Source: an uncultured Caulobacterales bacterium (lineage in GTDB: Bacteria; Pseudomonadota; Alphaproteobacteria; Caulobacterales; Maricaulaceae). From it: a stretch of 64,000 bases of DNA. Position numbers and translations under genes: made by a program. The notes beneath the pieces were generated by a model. That model searched no databases and was not told where the DNA came from. It saw nothing but the letters and a program-made list of their open reading frames with translations. The stretch's first letter is position 1. Every line of letters starts with the position of its first letter. This document shows positions 16,090 to 26,355 of the stretch, one piece after another. Location of the stretch: positions 744,001 to 808,000 of the forward strand of contig CANNER010000001.1 of assembly GCA_947503715.1 (NCBI GenBank), written 5' to 3'.

Positions 16090-16583
16090 GCTTCCAGATC
16101 TCGCGGTAAAATAAGAGCGACAAATCGCCACGCTTTCGGGTCTAGCCAGTCGCTCGGGCCTTTCGGGACGCGTTTCAGAACTGTGCAAGCCCCCGTCGGA
16201 TAATCATGGGGCTGCCCTGTGAAATACTGGTGGAGGTCCGACCAACCCGGATTATGCCCCAGTAGCATTAATGCGCCGTCAGGTTCCGGCGTGATGCCGC
16301 AAACCCGCAGAACATCTTGGACGCCCGCATGGTAGAAGTCCGGCGTATAATTGACGGTCTGCGCCCCCGGTGTAGCGCGGATAAGGCGCATCGCCGTTTC
16401 GCGCGTGCGTTTAGAGTCAGAGCTCCATATTGTATCGAGTGCGTAGCCTCTGGCCGTGAGCGCCGCGCCAACATTGGTCGCCGCGGTTTTGCCACGTTCA
16501 TTCAATGGGCGCTCGTGATCGCTTAGGCTTCCGTCCGACCAAGAGGATTTTGCGTGACGCATCAGGAGCAAGTGGGACAACAT
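16086..16583 (-). CDS. SixA-like histidine phosphatase
   Basis: Histidine phosphatase superfamily protein of 165 residues, close in size to SixA, which dephosphorylates phosphohistidine on signalling proteins. The catalytic RHG-type motif is MRHAKSSW with H10. The second histidine is in LLGHNPGW, and the S-D-S-x-R-T-R-ET segment supplies another phosphate-pocket arginine. The pattern with a lysine after the histidine is typical of the SixA branch, not of phosphoglycerate mutases. It precedes and overlaps a small membrane protein gene. Confidence 0.88.
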   Translation of the reverse strand: MLSHLLLMRHAKSSWSDGSLSDHERPLNERGKTAATNVGAALTARGYALDTIWSSDSKRTRETAMRLIRATPGAQTVNYTPDFYHAGVQDVLRVCGITPEPDGALMLLGHNPGWSDLHQYFTGQPHDYPTGACTVLKRVPKGPSDWLDPKAWRFVALILPRDLEA

Positions 16584-16598
16584 GTTCCCATTCTGCGC

Positions 16599-17336
16599 CT
16601 ATTTCATGGTGTAGACAATCCCGATGCGACTGATCGTGTCGGTCTTTTCACGACCCTCAGGGACATCTGTATGCGTTTCAACGCGGAAACTGACACGCAG
16701 GGCGAGGCGATCAAACATTTTGGAGGTGGCCGCGACTTCATTGATGAAGAACGTGTCAATGTCAGAATAGAAGAGTTCCGTATCGTTTGTGACTTTGAAA
16801 TTTTCATGAAAAAGATGCTCAAAATCAGAGAAGAGTCTGGCGGAGGCAAATTCCTCCTCCCGGCTGGCTTCACCGCCGGGTGTGCCGGCTGCGAGGCGCG
16901 CTTTCTGCGAACGGTAACCTGCACCGCTTTCCAATCGCCAAAGTGTCGGACCGTCGACGAGAACGGAATAACCGACACCCGCGCCAAGAAAACGGCCATG
17001 TTTATAGGCGCCAAAATCATCGCTATAATAATCAGCATTGGCAAAGCCATAGACACGCGAGGCGAGGTCACGTCCGATTTTATAGCCGAGACGGTAGCGA
17101 CGCTTATTTGTGTTCCCGCTATTGCGGCCATAATCTGCGCTGGCTTTGAAATTATGCCGCCAGTCGCTGCCACGATTGGAAATTTTCGTGGCAAAGCCGA
17201 CATCTGTGGTCTTATTATTGCCCGTTGTCGCGGACCCATTCAGGGCAAATTCGCCCGTCCATCCGGCGTCTTCCTGCGCGTGTGCCGTCAGCGGCACGAA
17301 TAACAAGACGAGCGGAATGGCGAGGCGGGAGAACAT
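16599..17336 (-). CDS. DUF481 (YdiY-like) outer membrane protein
   Basis: Begins with a Sec signal peptide ending in TAHAQ near residue 21. The mature part is a run of amphipathic beta strands, rich in glycine and aromatic residues (for example SRVYGFANADYYSDDFG), ending in GIVYTMK. This is the pattern of the DUF481 / YdiY salt-induced outer membrane family, thought to form a beta-barrel. Length of 245 residues fits. It lies 15 bases upstream of the SixA-like gene on the same strand, so the three minus-strand genes may be co-transcribed. Confidence 0.85.
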   Translation of the reverse strand: MFSRLAIPLVLLFVPLTAHAQEDAGWTGEFALNGSATTGNNKTTDVGFATKISNRGSDWRHNFKASADYGRNSGNTNKRRYRLGYKIGRDLASRVYGFANADYYSDDFGAYKHGRFLGAGVGYSVLVDGPTLWRLESGAGYRSQKARLAAGTPGGEASREEEFASARLFSDFEHLFHENFKVTNDTELFYSDIDTFFINEVAATSKMFDRLALRVSFRVETHTDVPEGREKTDTISRIGIVYTMK

Positions 17337-17484
17337 GTTACAGTCTTTCGAAAATCAGCTGTGAGAATTTCAAAATCTTCATAGGAATTCTTGGTTAATC
17401 AGAGCTTACGCGCCGCGCACTTTACCGCGCGGCAAGCCCTGTCTATAGCGGCGCAAAATAACCCTTATCGAAACAGGTACTCCC

Positions 17485-18753
17485 ATGTTCGACATCAAAG
17501 CCATCCGCGAAAATCCCGAGGAATTCGACCGTTTATGGGCGAAGCGCGGATTGGAACCGCAGACAAAGAAAATCATCGATCAGGACAAACTGATCCGCAA
17601 AGCCATGCAAGTTGTGCAAGAGGCCGAAGCCGCTCGAAATAAAAGTTCCAAACTGATCGGCGCAGCGATGGCCAAGGGCGATAAGGAAGAGGCCGAACGT
17701 TTGAAAACCGAAGTCGCGGGCGCGAAGAACGTTATCGCGGCAATGGGCGCACAGGTCGATAGTGAGAAGGCGATGCTGCACGATCTGCTCTCCAGCCTGC
17801 CCAACTTGCCGTTTCACGAAGTTCCAGACGGTGAGGGCGAAGAAGAGAATCTTGAGGTAAGCAAGTGGGGTGAGCCCCGCGCGTTCGATTTCGAGCCGAA
17901 ATCTCACGAAGATATTGGCGTCCCGCTCGGCCTGATGGATTTTGAGACGGCGGCGAAGATGAGCGGCTCCAGATTTGTCATCCTGCGAGGCGCGTTGAGC
18001 CGGATGGACCGCGCGCTCGCTGCGTTGATGTTGGATATGCAAACGGCGGAGGGGTTTGAGGAGACGAGCCCGCCATTCCTAGTTTGGCCGAAGGCGCTTT
18101 ACGGCACGAGCCAACTCCCTAAATTTGCGGAGGATCTCTACCCCGCCGGAGAGGATCACTACCTCATTCCAACCGCCGAAGTCTCCCTAACCAACACCGT
18201 TCGCGAGTCCATCCTCGACGCCGACACGCTCCCGCGTCGGATGACAGCGCATACGCCTTGTTTCCGGTCTGAAGCCGGATCTGCGGGTCGCGATACGACG
18301 GGCATGATCCGTCAGCATCAGTTCAATAAGGTCGAACTCGTCACCATCTGTAAACCGGAAGACGGCGAGGACGAGCATAAGAATATGTTGCGCTGTGCAG
18401 AACTCGTGCTGCAAAAACTGGACCTGCCTTATCGCGTCGTCGAGCTTTGTACGGGTGACCTCGGCTTTGGGGCGCGCAAGACCTATGACATCGAAGTCTG
18501 GTTGCCGAGCCAGAATACGTACCGCGAGATCAGTTCCATCTCCAATTGCGGAGACTTCCAAGCCCGCCGCATGAATGCCCGCTATAAATTCGCGGAGAAG
18601 GATAACCGCTTCGTCCATACCCTAAACGGCAGTGGTTTGGCCGTGGGGCGGACTCTCGTCGCGGTGCTGGAAAATTATCAGAATGAAGACGGGACTGTGA
18701 CCGTGCCCGACGCGTTGGTGCCCTATATGGGTGGTTTGGAAATTGTTGGATGA
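17485..18753 (+). CDS. serS: Serine--tRNA ligase
   Basis: Class II synthetase charging tRNA-Ser. The N-terminal about 100 residues form the long antiparallel coiled coil that contacts the tRNA variable arm. The catalytic core has motif 2 (TPCFRSEAGSAGRDTTGMIR), the HQFNKVE segment, GDLGFGARKTYDIEVWLPS, and motif 3 (LNGSGLAVGRTLVAVLEN). The length of 422 residues is normal. Its TGA overlaps the surE ATG. Confidence 0.97.
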   Translation: MFDIKAIRENPEEFDRLWAKRGLEPQTKKIIDQDKLIRKAMQVVQEAEAARNKSSKLIGAAMAKGDKEEAERLKTEVAGAKNVIAAMGAQVDSEKAMLHDLLSSLPNLPFHEVPDGEGEEENLEVSKWGEPRAFDFEPKSHEDIGVPLGLMDFETAAKMSGSRFVILRGALSRMDRALAALMLDMQTAEGFEETSPPFLVWPKALYGTSQLPKFAEDLYPAGEDHYLIPTAEVSLTNTVRESILDADTLPRRMTAHTPCFRSEAGSAGRDTTGMIRQHQFNKVELVTICKPEDGEDEHKNMLRCAELVLQKLDLPYRVVELCTGDLGFGARKTYDIEVWLPSQNTYREISSISNCGDFQARRMNARYKFAEKDNRFVHTLNGSGLAVGRTLVAVLENYQNEDGTVTVPDALVPYMGGLEIVG

Positions 18754-19502
18754 AAATCCTCCTTACTAATGATGATGGCGTAAATGCGCGGGGCATTTCT
18801 GTTCTACGAGAAATCGCGCTGCAAATCTCGGGTGATGTTTGGACCTGCGCGCCGGATACGGAACAGTCTGCGGCGTCGCGTGGGGTATCTCTTCATAACC
18901 CTGTCCGGCTCAAGAAAATTGATGAGCGGATTTACTCGGTCACAGGGACGCCAACTGATTCCGTTATTGTTGCGATGAAAGCCCTAATGCCCGACTCTCC
19001 GCCCGACCTCATCCTCTCGGGCGTCAATCGTGGGCAGAACCTGGCCGAGGATGTCACGTTTTCCGGCACGGTCGCGGGCGCGCTACAAGGCATGCAGATG
19101 GGCGTTCCATCCGTCGCGCTCTCCCTCGCGCGCGGATTTCAAGGCGCGTCTAGCCTGCCGTGGGAGACAGCATTGGCGCATGGTCCGCAGGTCTTGCGCG
19201 ATTTACTGGATAAAGGCTGGGCGAAAAACGTCGTCCCGAATGTTAACTTTCCGGATACGCCCGTTGACGGAGTCAAAGGCGTTCAATTCACCCGCCAAGG
19301 CCATCGGGATTTTCAAATGACGGGTGTGGATCGTCGGGATCATCCGCGCGGGGGCGACTATTTCTGGCTGACTTACGGCGCGAAGAAATCTGATCCCCCG
19401 CAAGGCACTGACCTCCGCGCGATCTATGACGGCTATGTCAGTATCACGCCGCTTCATACGGATTTGACGCATGAAGACAGTTTGGCCAAACTCCTCACGT
19501 GA
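18750..19502 (+). CDS. surE: 5'/3'-nucleotidase SurE
   Basis: Metal-dependent nucleoside monophosphate phosphatase. The N-terminal metal site is ILLTNDDGVNARG with adjacent aspartates, followed by the SAASRGVSL loop, the GTPTDSV segment and the LILSGVNRGQNLAEDVTFSGTV core. At 250 residues it is full length. It sits between serS and pcm, joined by ATGA and GTGA overlaps. This serS-surE-pcm order is common in alphaproteobacteria and links SurE to stationary-phase survival and protein repair. Confidence 0.96.
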   Translation: MKILLTNDDGVNARGISVLREIALQISGDVWTCAPDTEQSAASRGVSLHNPVRLKKIDERIYSVTGTPTDSVIVAMKALMPDSPPDLILSGVNRGQNLAEDVTFSGTVAGALQGMQMGVPSVALSLARGFQGASSLPWETALAHGPQVLRDLLDKGWAKNVVPNVNFPDTPVDGVKGVQFTRQGHRDFQMTGVDRRDHPRGGDYFWLTYGAKKSDPPQGTDLRAIYDGYVSITPLHTDLTHEDSLAKLLT

Positions 19503-20125
19503 GCATTGATCCCGGATTGATAGACATGATTATGCGGCTGCGCAGTCGCGGGATTTCTTCGAATGCCGTCCTCCGCGCGGTCGAACTCGCGCCGCGTCGA
19601 CATTTTGTGCCGATGGACAAACGCAAACTCGCCTATGATGCGGTCAATATTCCGATTGCCTGCGGGCAGACCCTGCCGCCGCCCATGACCTCTGCCCTGA
19701 TGGTACAGCTCTTGGACGTACAACCGGATCAGAAGGTCCTAACGACGGGATTGGGAACGGGTTATCTTGCTGCGCTGCTGTCTCATATGACGACCCGCAT
19801 CTACACGGTCGAGCGGTATAAGACGCTCATCCGGGAGGCAGATGCGCGGTTTAAGCTTTTGGGTATCCATAATGTTGTCACGCGGCACGGGGACGGACGT
19901 TATGGGTGGCCGGGGCAGGCGCCCTTTGATCGGATTATTCTGGGTTATGCGCTCAGGGCCGAACCCGAAACCCTGCTCGAACAACTCGCGCCCGGCGGAA
20001 AGCTCCTCGCCGTGATTGACGGGACATTGACCCTATTCGAGAAACCGCGCACGAAAGTCGCAACGACGGACTTGATGCCGCTTGATCTCGATATGGTCGA
20101 AGCGGGAAAATCGCGGACATTATAG
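19499..20125 (+). CDS. pcm: Protein-L-isoaspartate O-methyltransferase
   Basis: Repairs isoaspartyl residues by S-adenosylmethionine-dependent methylation. The conserved RRHFVP segment near residue 28 is followed by the CGQTLPPPMTSALM substrate/SAM region. Motif I is degenerate: TTGLGTGYLAAL replaces the usual E-I-G-x-G-x-G-Y, so the acidic residue before the glycines is missing. GDGRYGWPGQAPFDRIILGYA follows. It uses a GTG start inside the surE stop. A downstream nlpD-like peptidase gene, frequent elsewhere, is absent here. The altered motif makes activity a little less certain. Confidence 0.88.
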   Translation: MSIDPGLIDMIMRLRSRGISSNAVLRAVELAPRRHFVPMDKRKLAYDAVNIPIACGQTLPPPMTSALMVQLLDVQPDQKVLTTGLGTGYLAALLSHMTTRIYTVERYKTLIREADARFKLLGIHNVVTRHGDGRYGWPGQAPFDRIILGYALRAEPETLLEQLAPGGKLLAVIDGTLTLFEKPRTKVATTDLMPLDLDMVEAGKSRTL

Positions 20126-20137
20126 AGAGGGCAAGCC

Positions 20138-20500
20138 GTGTCGGATAATCACCATAAAATCCATTATATCGAACTGCCTGCGCTGAGTGTCACTGATATG
20201 AAGGCGTTTTACGGCACGGTCTTCGGCTGGACATTTACGGATTACGGTCCGACTTATGCCGCCTTTCACGGAGCCGGAATTGAGGGCGGATTTGATGCGG
20301 ATAAAACCTATATCTCGCCGCAACCTGCAGGCGCCTTTGTTATACTTTACTCTGACGACCTTGCCGCCACCGAATCCGCCATTGTGACAGCAGGCGGAAC
20401 GATCAAAGTGCCGACCTATAATTTCCCTGGCGGGAAAAGATTCCACTTTATGGACCCTAGCGGTAACGAATTGGGCGTTTGGGTTGAGGCAGCATCTTAA
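20138..20500 (+). CDS. VOC superfamily (glyoxalase-like) protein
   Basis: A single vicinal-oxygen-chelate domain of about 120 residues. It starts IHYIELPALSVTDMKAFYGT, continues with FGWTFTDYGPTYAAF, and ends GGKRFHFMDPSGNELGVW, where the late glutamate is the usual metal ligand. The beta-alpha-beta-beta-beta repeat is plain. It uses a GTG start with AGAGAGG seven bases upstream. It follows pcm by 12 bases and is probably in its operon. Substrate unknown. Confidence 0.85.
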   Translation: MSDNHHKIHYIELPALSVTDMKAFYGTVFGWTFTDYGPTYAAFHGAGIEGGFDADKTYISPQPAGAFVILYSDDLAATESAIVTAGGTIKVPTYNFPGGKRFHFMDPSGNELGVWVEAAS

Positions 20501-20631
20501 CCTAAATCAATTTACTGAATTATAAGACGTAAAGCCCCCCATATACTCGCCTTTTAGTATTTTTTCTTTGACCCGCCTGAAAAAGGTTATCAAAGTGTTA
20601 ACAACTATAACTGTATCCAAAGGGTGGGACG

Positions 20632-23352
20632 ATGAGCTTTATTTTCGATTTGAACGATTTGTATGAGGACAATGTCCTGATTGATGGCGGCGCGGGCGTT
20701 GAAATGGACTTCGGGTCTAATTTCAATATGACGTCGACTTTGAACCCAAATGCGACCCGCAATCCATTTGATAGTTTGGAGCTCGTTCAACTCGACAGCT
20801 CTTTTGTTGAAGCTATGCTCGACCGTGGTATTCCGGTTGGTGAAGGTTCGGCCTCTGCCTTTACGGGACAGCCAGGCGTTTTCGCAACGAATGCTGTGCC
20901 TGGCCTGACGGCTCCGGCCTCAAATTTCGGTTTCGACTTCTTCGTCGATAATGGTGGCAATGATGAGCTGAACGACTTTATCCCACTCGTGGTCGAAGTC
21001 GCAACGGCCGCAATGGAATATCTGGGTCAATTCCTTGTTGGTGCGGATGGCGCTTCCATCGAAGTTGGGATTAGCCTCGTACAACAAGGCCCAAGTGTTC
21101 TTGCGTCTGCTGGTGCGGCGGCTTTGTTCTTTGGTGGACAAGTTGATGGCGTTCAGGAAATTCTGACGGGTACGCAGATCGAAATGGTGACTGGACAGGA
21201 CCCGAATGGCGATGCGGTTGATATTTTTGTAAACATCAACACAGATTTCCTCACACAGCCGTCTGCCTTCTTTGGTACAGACCCTGACCGCGTTGTTCCG
21301 GCAGGTTCTTTGGACTATGTTTCAATTCTTGTGCATGAGCTCCTGCATGGTTTCGGCTTTTTCTCTTTCCGGGATAATTCGGGAGAGGATGTGATATTCA
21401 ATGGTGGACCAATTGAGTCAACTTATGGCTTAAGCGTTGATTTTGAAGACATCGGCGAAGATTTCCTCTCTGCCACATATGATGGCGCCAATGTCGTCGA
21501 CGTTTACGGAACAGAAGTTCAGTTAGAGACGACCTTTAACAGCGGTGGTTCAGACGTCTCGCATTTCGCATTATTCAATCCTGATGGATCAATTGCTGAC
21601 ACAGCGATTGCACTGATGAATCCGGCCTCAAACCGTGGCGATGTCGCTGAAATAGGCCTTCTTGAACTCGCAGTTCTTCAAGACCTTTTCTATACAGTCA
21701 TTATTCCCGAGGATACTCCACTCGTGAACGAGTTTGATGGTCTTCCATTCACGCCGACTGTTGCTAGTCCGACATTTATTGGCTTTGGCGGCGGATCAGC
21801 CGGGATCAATGTTGTTTTGGACGCGGAATCGCTCTTCTTCTCGTTGCCTGGTTCTGTTGGCATTGAAGTGACAACTTTGGACGGCACAAGTATTACAGAC
21901 CGTATTCAAGTTCCAGCTGACGCTAGTGCCGTCGGGTTTGCCTTCACTGAAGAGATGCTTCGAGCAATTGTTGAAACAGATATTGCAGCCGTTGACGTAC
22001 GCCTCTTTAACGGTGCGCAGCTCGATGTAGACTCTAATGAAACAACACGCCTGACTTTCATCGCTGATCTCGATATGGGAACTGATGGTGATGATGTCAT
22101 GGAGAACACATTCAATCTACCTTCCATTTACTTTGCCGGCACAGGTAACGACATCATGCGCGGCAGCACGGGTGTAGATATTTTCTACGGTGAAGACGGC
22201 GATGATACGCTAGTTGGTCGTGGCGGTGATGATGGTCTTAATGGCGGCGCTGGCGATGACTATCTCGGCGGAGGTGGCGGAGACGACACACTCAATGGTG
22301 GTGCTGGTGATGATCGCTTGTTTGCAGGATCTGGTAATGACACGGCCTTTGGCGGCGAAGGCGATGATGTTGTTGACGGGGGCGGCTTTGATGATTTTGT
22401 TGACGGCGGTGCCGGTGACGATGTTGTGAGAGGCGGAACTGGTAATGATACAGCCCTTGGCGGTGATGGCGACGATTTCGTTAGTGGCGGCGCAGGCGAT
22501 GATTTCGTTGATGGTGGCGCTGGCGATGATGATCTTCTCGGCGGCTCCGGCAATGACACAGTCGTTGGTGGGGACGGCAATGACGAGATGGACGGCCAAG
22601 CCGGTGATGACTCGCTCTTTGGCGAAGCCGGAGACGACTCACTTCTCGGCGGAAACGGCGACGATACGCTTGCCGGCGGTGACGGCGATGACATGCTCAA
22701 TGGTCAAGTCGGTGATGATTCACTCTTTGGCGAAGCCGGGAATGATATGATTCTTGGTGAGGACGGCGATGACTTTGCGTCTGGCGGCGACGGCGATGAT
22801 ACGCTCGGCGGCGGCAGCGGCAATGATACCCTATCCGGTGATGATGGAGACGACTTCATTCAGGGTGGTCTTGGTGATGACAGCTTGTCTGGCGGCGACG
22901 GAGCTGATCGTTTGAACGGTGGTTCCGGTAACGACATTCTCGATGGTGGAACTGGTGATGACATTCTGCTCGGTGGCGGTCGTGATGACAGCTTGACCGG
23001 TGGTGAGGGTGATGACCTTCTGAATGGTCAGTCTGGAAATGACACGCTTAACGGTGGTGCAGGACAGGACACACTGACGGGCGGAGCTGGCGCCGATGTG
23101 TTTGTCGCATCTCAAGGCAATGGTGTTGATATCATTACCGACTTTGAGGATGGCACGGATATGATCGACCTCTCAGACTTTACAGAAGCTGAAATTCAGG
23201 GCGCACTTGACGGTGCTTTCGTTCTTGATGGAAATCTCATCCTGGCTCTCGGCGGCGGCGTTGCTGTCGTCCTCGAAGGTGTCGATATTGCTGATATTAC
23301 AGCCGACGATATCATCGGGTTGGATGCTGATGACGGCATGATGCTCGTCTAA
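20632..23352 (+). CDS. RTX exoprotein with N-terminal zincin-like domain (first of pair)
   Basis: A 906-residue acidic protein without a signal peptide, as expected for type I secretion. The N-terminal half has a zinc-protease signature: H235-E236-L-L-H239 followed by [12 protein letters not shown], similar to metzincin-type HExxHxxGF sites. A beta-sandwich-like linker follows. From about residue 488 to 825 there is a near-continuous run of calcium-binding GGxGxDxxx nonapeptides. The C-terminal about 75 residues ([20 protein letters not shown] onward) resemble the RTX secretion tail. No ABC/MFP secretion genes are adjacent. The next gene is a paralogue. Protease activity is inferred from the motif only. 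Confidence 0.85.
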   Translation: MSFIFDLNDLYEDNVLIDGGAGVEMDFGSNFNMTSTLNPNATRNPFDSLELVQLDSSFVEAMLDRGIPVGEGSASAFTGQPGVFATNAVPGLTAPASNFGFDFFVDNGGNDELNDFIPLVVEVATAAMEYLGQFLVGADGASIEVGISLVQQGPSVLASAGAAALFFGGQVDGVQEILTGTQIEMVTGQDPNGDAVDIFVNINTDFLTQPSAFFGTDPDRVVPAGSLDYVSILVHELLHGFGFFSFRDNSGEDVIFNGGPIESTYGLSVDFEDIGEDFLSATYDGANVVDVYGTEVQLETTFNSGGSDVSHFALFNPDGSIADTAIALMNPASNRGDVAEIGLLELAVLQDLFYTVIIPEDTPLVNEFDGLPFTPTVASPTFIGFGGGSAGINVVLDAESLFFSLPGSVGIEVTTLDGTSITDRIQVPADASAVGFAFTEEMLRAIVETDIAAVDVRLFNGAQLDVDSNETTRLTFIADLDMGTDGDDVMENTFNLPSIYFAGTGNDIMRGSTGVDIFYGEDGDDTLVGRGGDDGLNGGAGDDYLGGGGGDDTLNGGAGDDRLFAGSGNDTAFGGEGDDVVDGGGFDDFVDGGAGDDVVRGGTGNDTALGGDGDDFVSGGAGDDFVDGGAGDDDLLGGSGNDTVVGGDGNDEMDGQAGDDSLFGEAGDDSLLGGNGDDTLAGGDGDDMLNGQVGDDSLFGEAGNDMILGEDGDDFASGGDGDDTLGGGSGNDTLSGDDGDDFIQGGLGDDSLSGGDGADRLNGGSGNDILDGGTGDDILLGGGRDDSLTGGEGDDLLNGQSGNDTLNGGAGQDTLTGGAGADVFVASQGNGVDIITDFEDGTDMIDLSDFTEAEIQGALDGAFVLDGNLILALGGGVAVVLEGVDIADITADDIIGLDADDGMMLV

Positions 23353-23375
23353 TTTAATTTCCTACTGAAATATTC

Positions 23376-23409
23376 AACCCGCTTCACCACTCGGTGGGGC
23401 GGGTTTTTC
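23376..23409 (+). terminator. Intrinsic terminator after first RTX gene
   Basis: Stem AACCCGC/GCGGGTT (23376-23382 and 23399-23405), with an inner CACC/GGTG extension, followed by a T-run. It separates the two RTX genes, which therefore probably have separate promoters. The remaining bases up to 23622 hold no gene. Confidence 0.8.
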
Positions 23410-23622
23410 TTTATCTAAGTAAAAATATGTGACCAAAAACCTTAGGTTGAATTTAAAAATGTCTGTGGGTTTTGTCGTAACTCACTGTTTTCAATGGGCT
23501 TTATGCTCTGGTATTTTTAGACTCCAGAAAAACCCTAGCGAATTCGCCTAAAAAGCGTAAGAGTGATCATTGACCCGTATGAAAATGCAGAAAAACGATC
23601 ATTAAATTTAAGGGGCGACGCT

Positions 23623-26304
23623 ATGGCATATCGCATTGAAACACTCGAAAACTTCAGCTCATTTGACCTTGAATGGGTACCCGACATGTTGGAGATGCCG
23701 GACGAATTTGAAGTTGATTTCACCTTTGAGCCTCCAGTTTTCACACTTAATCCCGTCTCGATATATTCGTCTTTGATCTTTTCGCCTTTTGACGGCGCTA
23801 TTCTTCCCCCGGGCTATAGCTATGTTGGTGATGAGATTATGGATAATCTCTACGGTGCTGACTCGGCTTGGGCTGATTACGACCCTGACAATTTTAATTT
23901 TGGGAATGCCTCGAATTTCATGGCCATTCCGGGGTTGACCGCGCCTATGTCAAATCTCTTCGGGTCCACGATTTCCGTCTCGACAGGCGGCAATTCCGAC
24001 CTGGATCAATATGTTCAACAGGTGACAGATTTGGCACAGGCCGCGCTCAATAATATTGCGCAATATATTCAAGCTGCCGCCGGCGCATCATTGGATGTTG
24101 CCATCACTTTAGCCCAGCAAGGGCCGAGTACGGTTGCGTCCGCAGGTGCGGGGGCACTCTATTTTAGCGGTGAAACGATTAACGGGTTTTCTGAAATTGT
24201 GACAGCGTCACAACTTGAATTTGTCACGGGTAATGACCCAAATGGGACAGGCGCTGATATCGTTGTGACGGTGAATACCGATTTCCTGACGAGTGCCAGT
24301 GCATTCTTGGAAACGGGTGCGAACAGAATGCCGGGTGCAAATCAGATCGATTATGTTTCCGTTCTCACTCATGAAATTATGCATGGTTTGGGGTTTTTCT
24401 CATTCCGCGATAATTCCGGCAATGCTTCAAACCCAAGCAATCCACCAAACATTGAGTCCACCTACGGTGTAAATGTTGATTTTGGTGTTGAAGGGTTCGG
24501 CACACTCGTACCCCGCTATAGCGGCGATAATGTTCTGGATGTTTACGGCGAGGACGTCCTGGCGGAGTATCTCTTTAACAGCGCTGGGTCAGACGTGTCT
24601 CATTTCGGGCGGTTTGATGCTTTTGGCCAGGAAACAGATCTACGGTTTGCTCTCATGAACCCGAGCGTTGTTTTGGGCGATGTCACAACAATTGGCGCTA
24701 TCGAACTCGCTGTATTCCGCGACCTTGGATATGATGTGCAGAATGATGCGACGGTGGAACTCGTCAACCGGCGCGATTCATTGGCTAATAATGTCACTTT
24801 GGATGTTGCTGCAGATCTCTCAACGACATTTAGTTCGACGGGCTTGTTCGTATCACGCTCTGCTACAAACACAGGCCAAGGTTTGGTGAGTCTCGGTGTC
24901 TCCGCAACACTGGCCGACGGGACCGTTCAATCCGGGCGTGTGCGTTTGACTGATGCTGAACCCTTCGCCTTATTTACGTTCTTGGATGATTTCCTGTTTG
25001 CCATTGGAGAAGCAGGAGGCGGCGATATTGATATGCGCGCTTTTTATGGTGCGAATGCCGCCTTAACGAGTGGGCAGATCGAAGAAAACTTTACGGTCAC
25101 TTTTGAGACGCAACCCGCCACAACGGGTAATGATGTCATTAATGGGACAGCCGATAGTGATCGCCTTGTCGGTGGTGCCGGCAATGATGAACTCAGAACA
25201 TTTGACAGTGACGACGTTGCACTCGGAGGACGTGGGAGCGATTTCATAGTCTTGGGTTTAGGCGATGACCATGCTTATGGCGGCACGGGCAATGATACTA
25301 TTCGGGGCGATGAAGGCTTTGATCGTCTCTATGGAAATGGTGGCCGTGATACGCTGCGCGGCGGTGATGGGGTAGACTCCATCTTTGGCGGTGCGGATCG
25401 CGATACAATTTTCGGTGATCTAGATGACGACTATATCGAAGGTGGTGCCGGGAATGACCGGATCTTTGGCGGGGAAGGTTCAGACACCATTCTTGGCGGA
25501 GATGGGGTGGATAATATTGATGGTGACGCTGGCGGTGACACAATTTTTGGTGGTGCGCAGGGCGATACAATCCGCGGCGAAGGCGGCGATGATATCATAA
25601 ATGGTGAAGCTGGCCTTGACCGTCTATTTGGCGGCGAGGGTACGGATACCATCACTGGTGGTGATGGCGATGATCGCATCTTTGGTGGTGACGATGGCGA
25701 TTTTCTCTTCGGGGAAGCCGATGATGATCTGATCTATGGTGAGTTAGGAAATGATGAGATTACCGGCGGCGCAGGTCGTGACCGTCTTTTTGGTGGCGAG
25801 GGTAACGATACGATTAATGGTGGTGATGATAATGACCGCGTGATCGGAAATGAGGGTGAAGATATCCTGAATGGGGATGCTGGAAATGATACGCTCGGTG
25901 GGGGTATCGACAATGACGAACTCTTTGGCGGCACTGGCGATGATACGCTGCTCGGCGGCGACGGATCTGATATCTTGCTCGGCGGCGCTGATGATGATCG
26001 TCTATTCGGCGGTGAAGGGCCCGACATCTTGGATGGCGGAACGGGCAATGATCGTCTGAACGGCGGAACCGGAGGGGACTTATTCGTCTTTGGTGTCGGC
26101 TATGGTGTCGATATTATTCAAGATTTTGAAGATGGTATCGACGAGCTCCAAGCGACGGGCTATACGACAGCTGAGATTCAGACTGCCATTGATAACGCTT
26201 TCATGGCCTCAATCTACCTCATCCTTGATTTCGGGAATGGAGATCAACTCCGCATCGCGAATGTCATGGACGGCGATATTACGATAGACGATTTCGTTGC
26301 CTGA
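23623..26304 (+). CDS. RTX exoprotein with N-terminal zincin-like domain (second of pair)
   Basis: Paralogue of the preceding gene with the same layout over 893 residues. The zinc motif is H250-E251-I-M-H254[12 protein letters not shown]. The conserved block DFLTSASAF is matched by DFLTQPSAF in the first copy, and both share SDVSHF after the zinc site. The C-terminal half is GGxGxDxxx repeats from about residue 500, ending in a DIIQDFEDGIDEL tail of the type I secretion kind. I chose the ATG at 23623 with AAGGGG upstream over a GTG 60 bases earlier. The repeats are more diverged from consensus than in the first copy. The two probably arose by local duplication. Confidence 0.85.
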   Translation: MAYRIETLENFSSFDLEWVPDMLEMPDEFEVDFTFEPPVFTLNPVSIYSSLIFSPFDGAILPPGYSYVGDEIMDNLYGADSAWADYDPDNFNFGNASNFMAIPGLTAPMSNLFGSTISVSTGGNSDLDQYVQQVTDLAQAALNNIAQYIQAAAGASLDVAITLAQQGPSTVASAGAGALYFSGETINGFSEIVTASQLEFVTGNDPNGTGADIVVTVNTDFLTSASAFLETGANRMPGANQIDYVSVLTHEIMHGLGFFSFRDNSGNASNPSNPPNIESTYGVNVDFGVEGFGTLVPRYSGDNVLDVYGEDVLAEYLFNSAGSDVSHFGRFDAFGQETDLRFALMNPSVVLGDVTTIGAIELAVFRDLGYDVQNDATVELVNRRDSLANNVTLDVAADLSTTFSSTGLFVSRSATNTGQGLVSLGVSATLADGTVQSGRVRLTDAEPFALFTFLDDFLFAIGEAGGGDIDMRAFYGANAALTSGQIEENFTVTFETQPATTGNDVINGTADSDRLVGGAGNDELRTFDSDDVALGGRGSDFIVLGLGDDHAYGGTGNDTIRGDEGFDRLYGNGGRDTLRGGDGVDSIFGGADRDTIFGDLDDDYIEGGAGNDRIFGGEGSDTILGGDGVDNIDGDAGGDTIFGGAQGDTIRGEGGDDIINGEAGLDRLFGGEGTDTITGGDGDDRIFGGDDGDFLFGEADDDLIYGELGNDEITGGAGRDRLFGGEGNDTINGGDDNDRVIGNEGEDILNGDAGNDTLGGGIDNDELFGGTGDDTLLGGDGSDILLGGADDDRLFGGEGPDILDGGTGNDRLNGGTGGDLFVFGVGYGVDIIQDFEDGIDELQATGYTTAEIQTAIDNAFMASIYLILDFGNGDQLRIANVMDGDITIDDFVA

Positions 26305-26327
26305 TTGCGTTCTAATCAAATAAAGCT

Positions 26328-26350
26328 CCTCGCCAGATGGCGGGGTGTTT
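26328..26350 (+). terminator. Weak intrinsic terminator after second RTX gene
   Basis: Seven-pair stem CCTCGCC/GGCGGGG with one G-U pair and loop AGAT (26328-26345), then a broken T-run. It faces the convergent mipA/ompV remnant. Confidence 0.45.
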
Positions 26351-26355
26351 ATATT

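Noticed and set aside
22210-22750. Overlapping frames and DNA-level repeats in the RTX region
   Set aside because: They are shadows of GGxGxD codon repetition in the main frame and not separate genes or CRISPR repeats.
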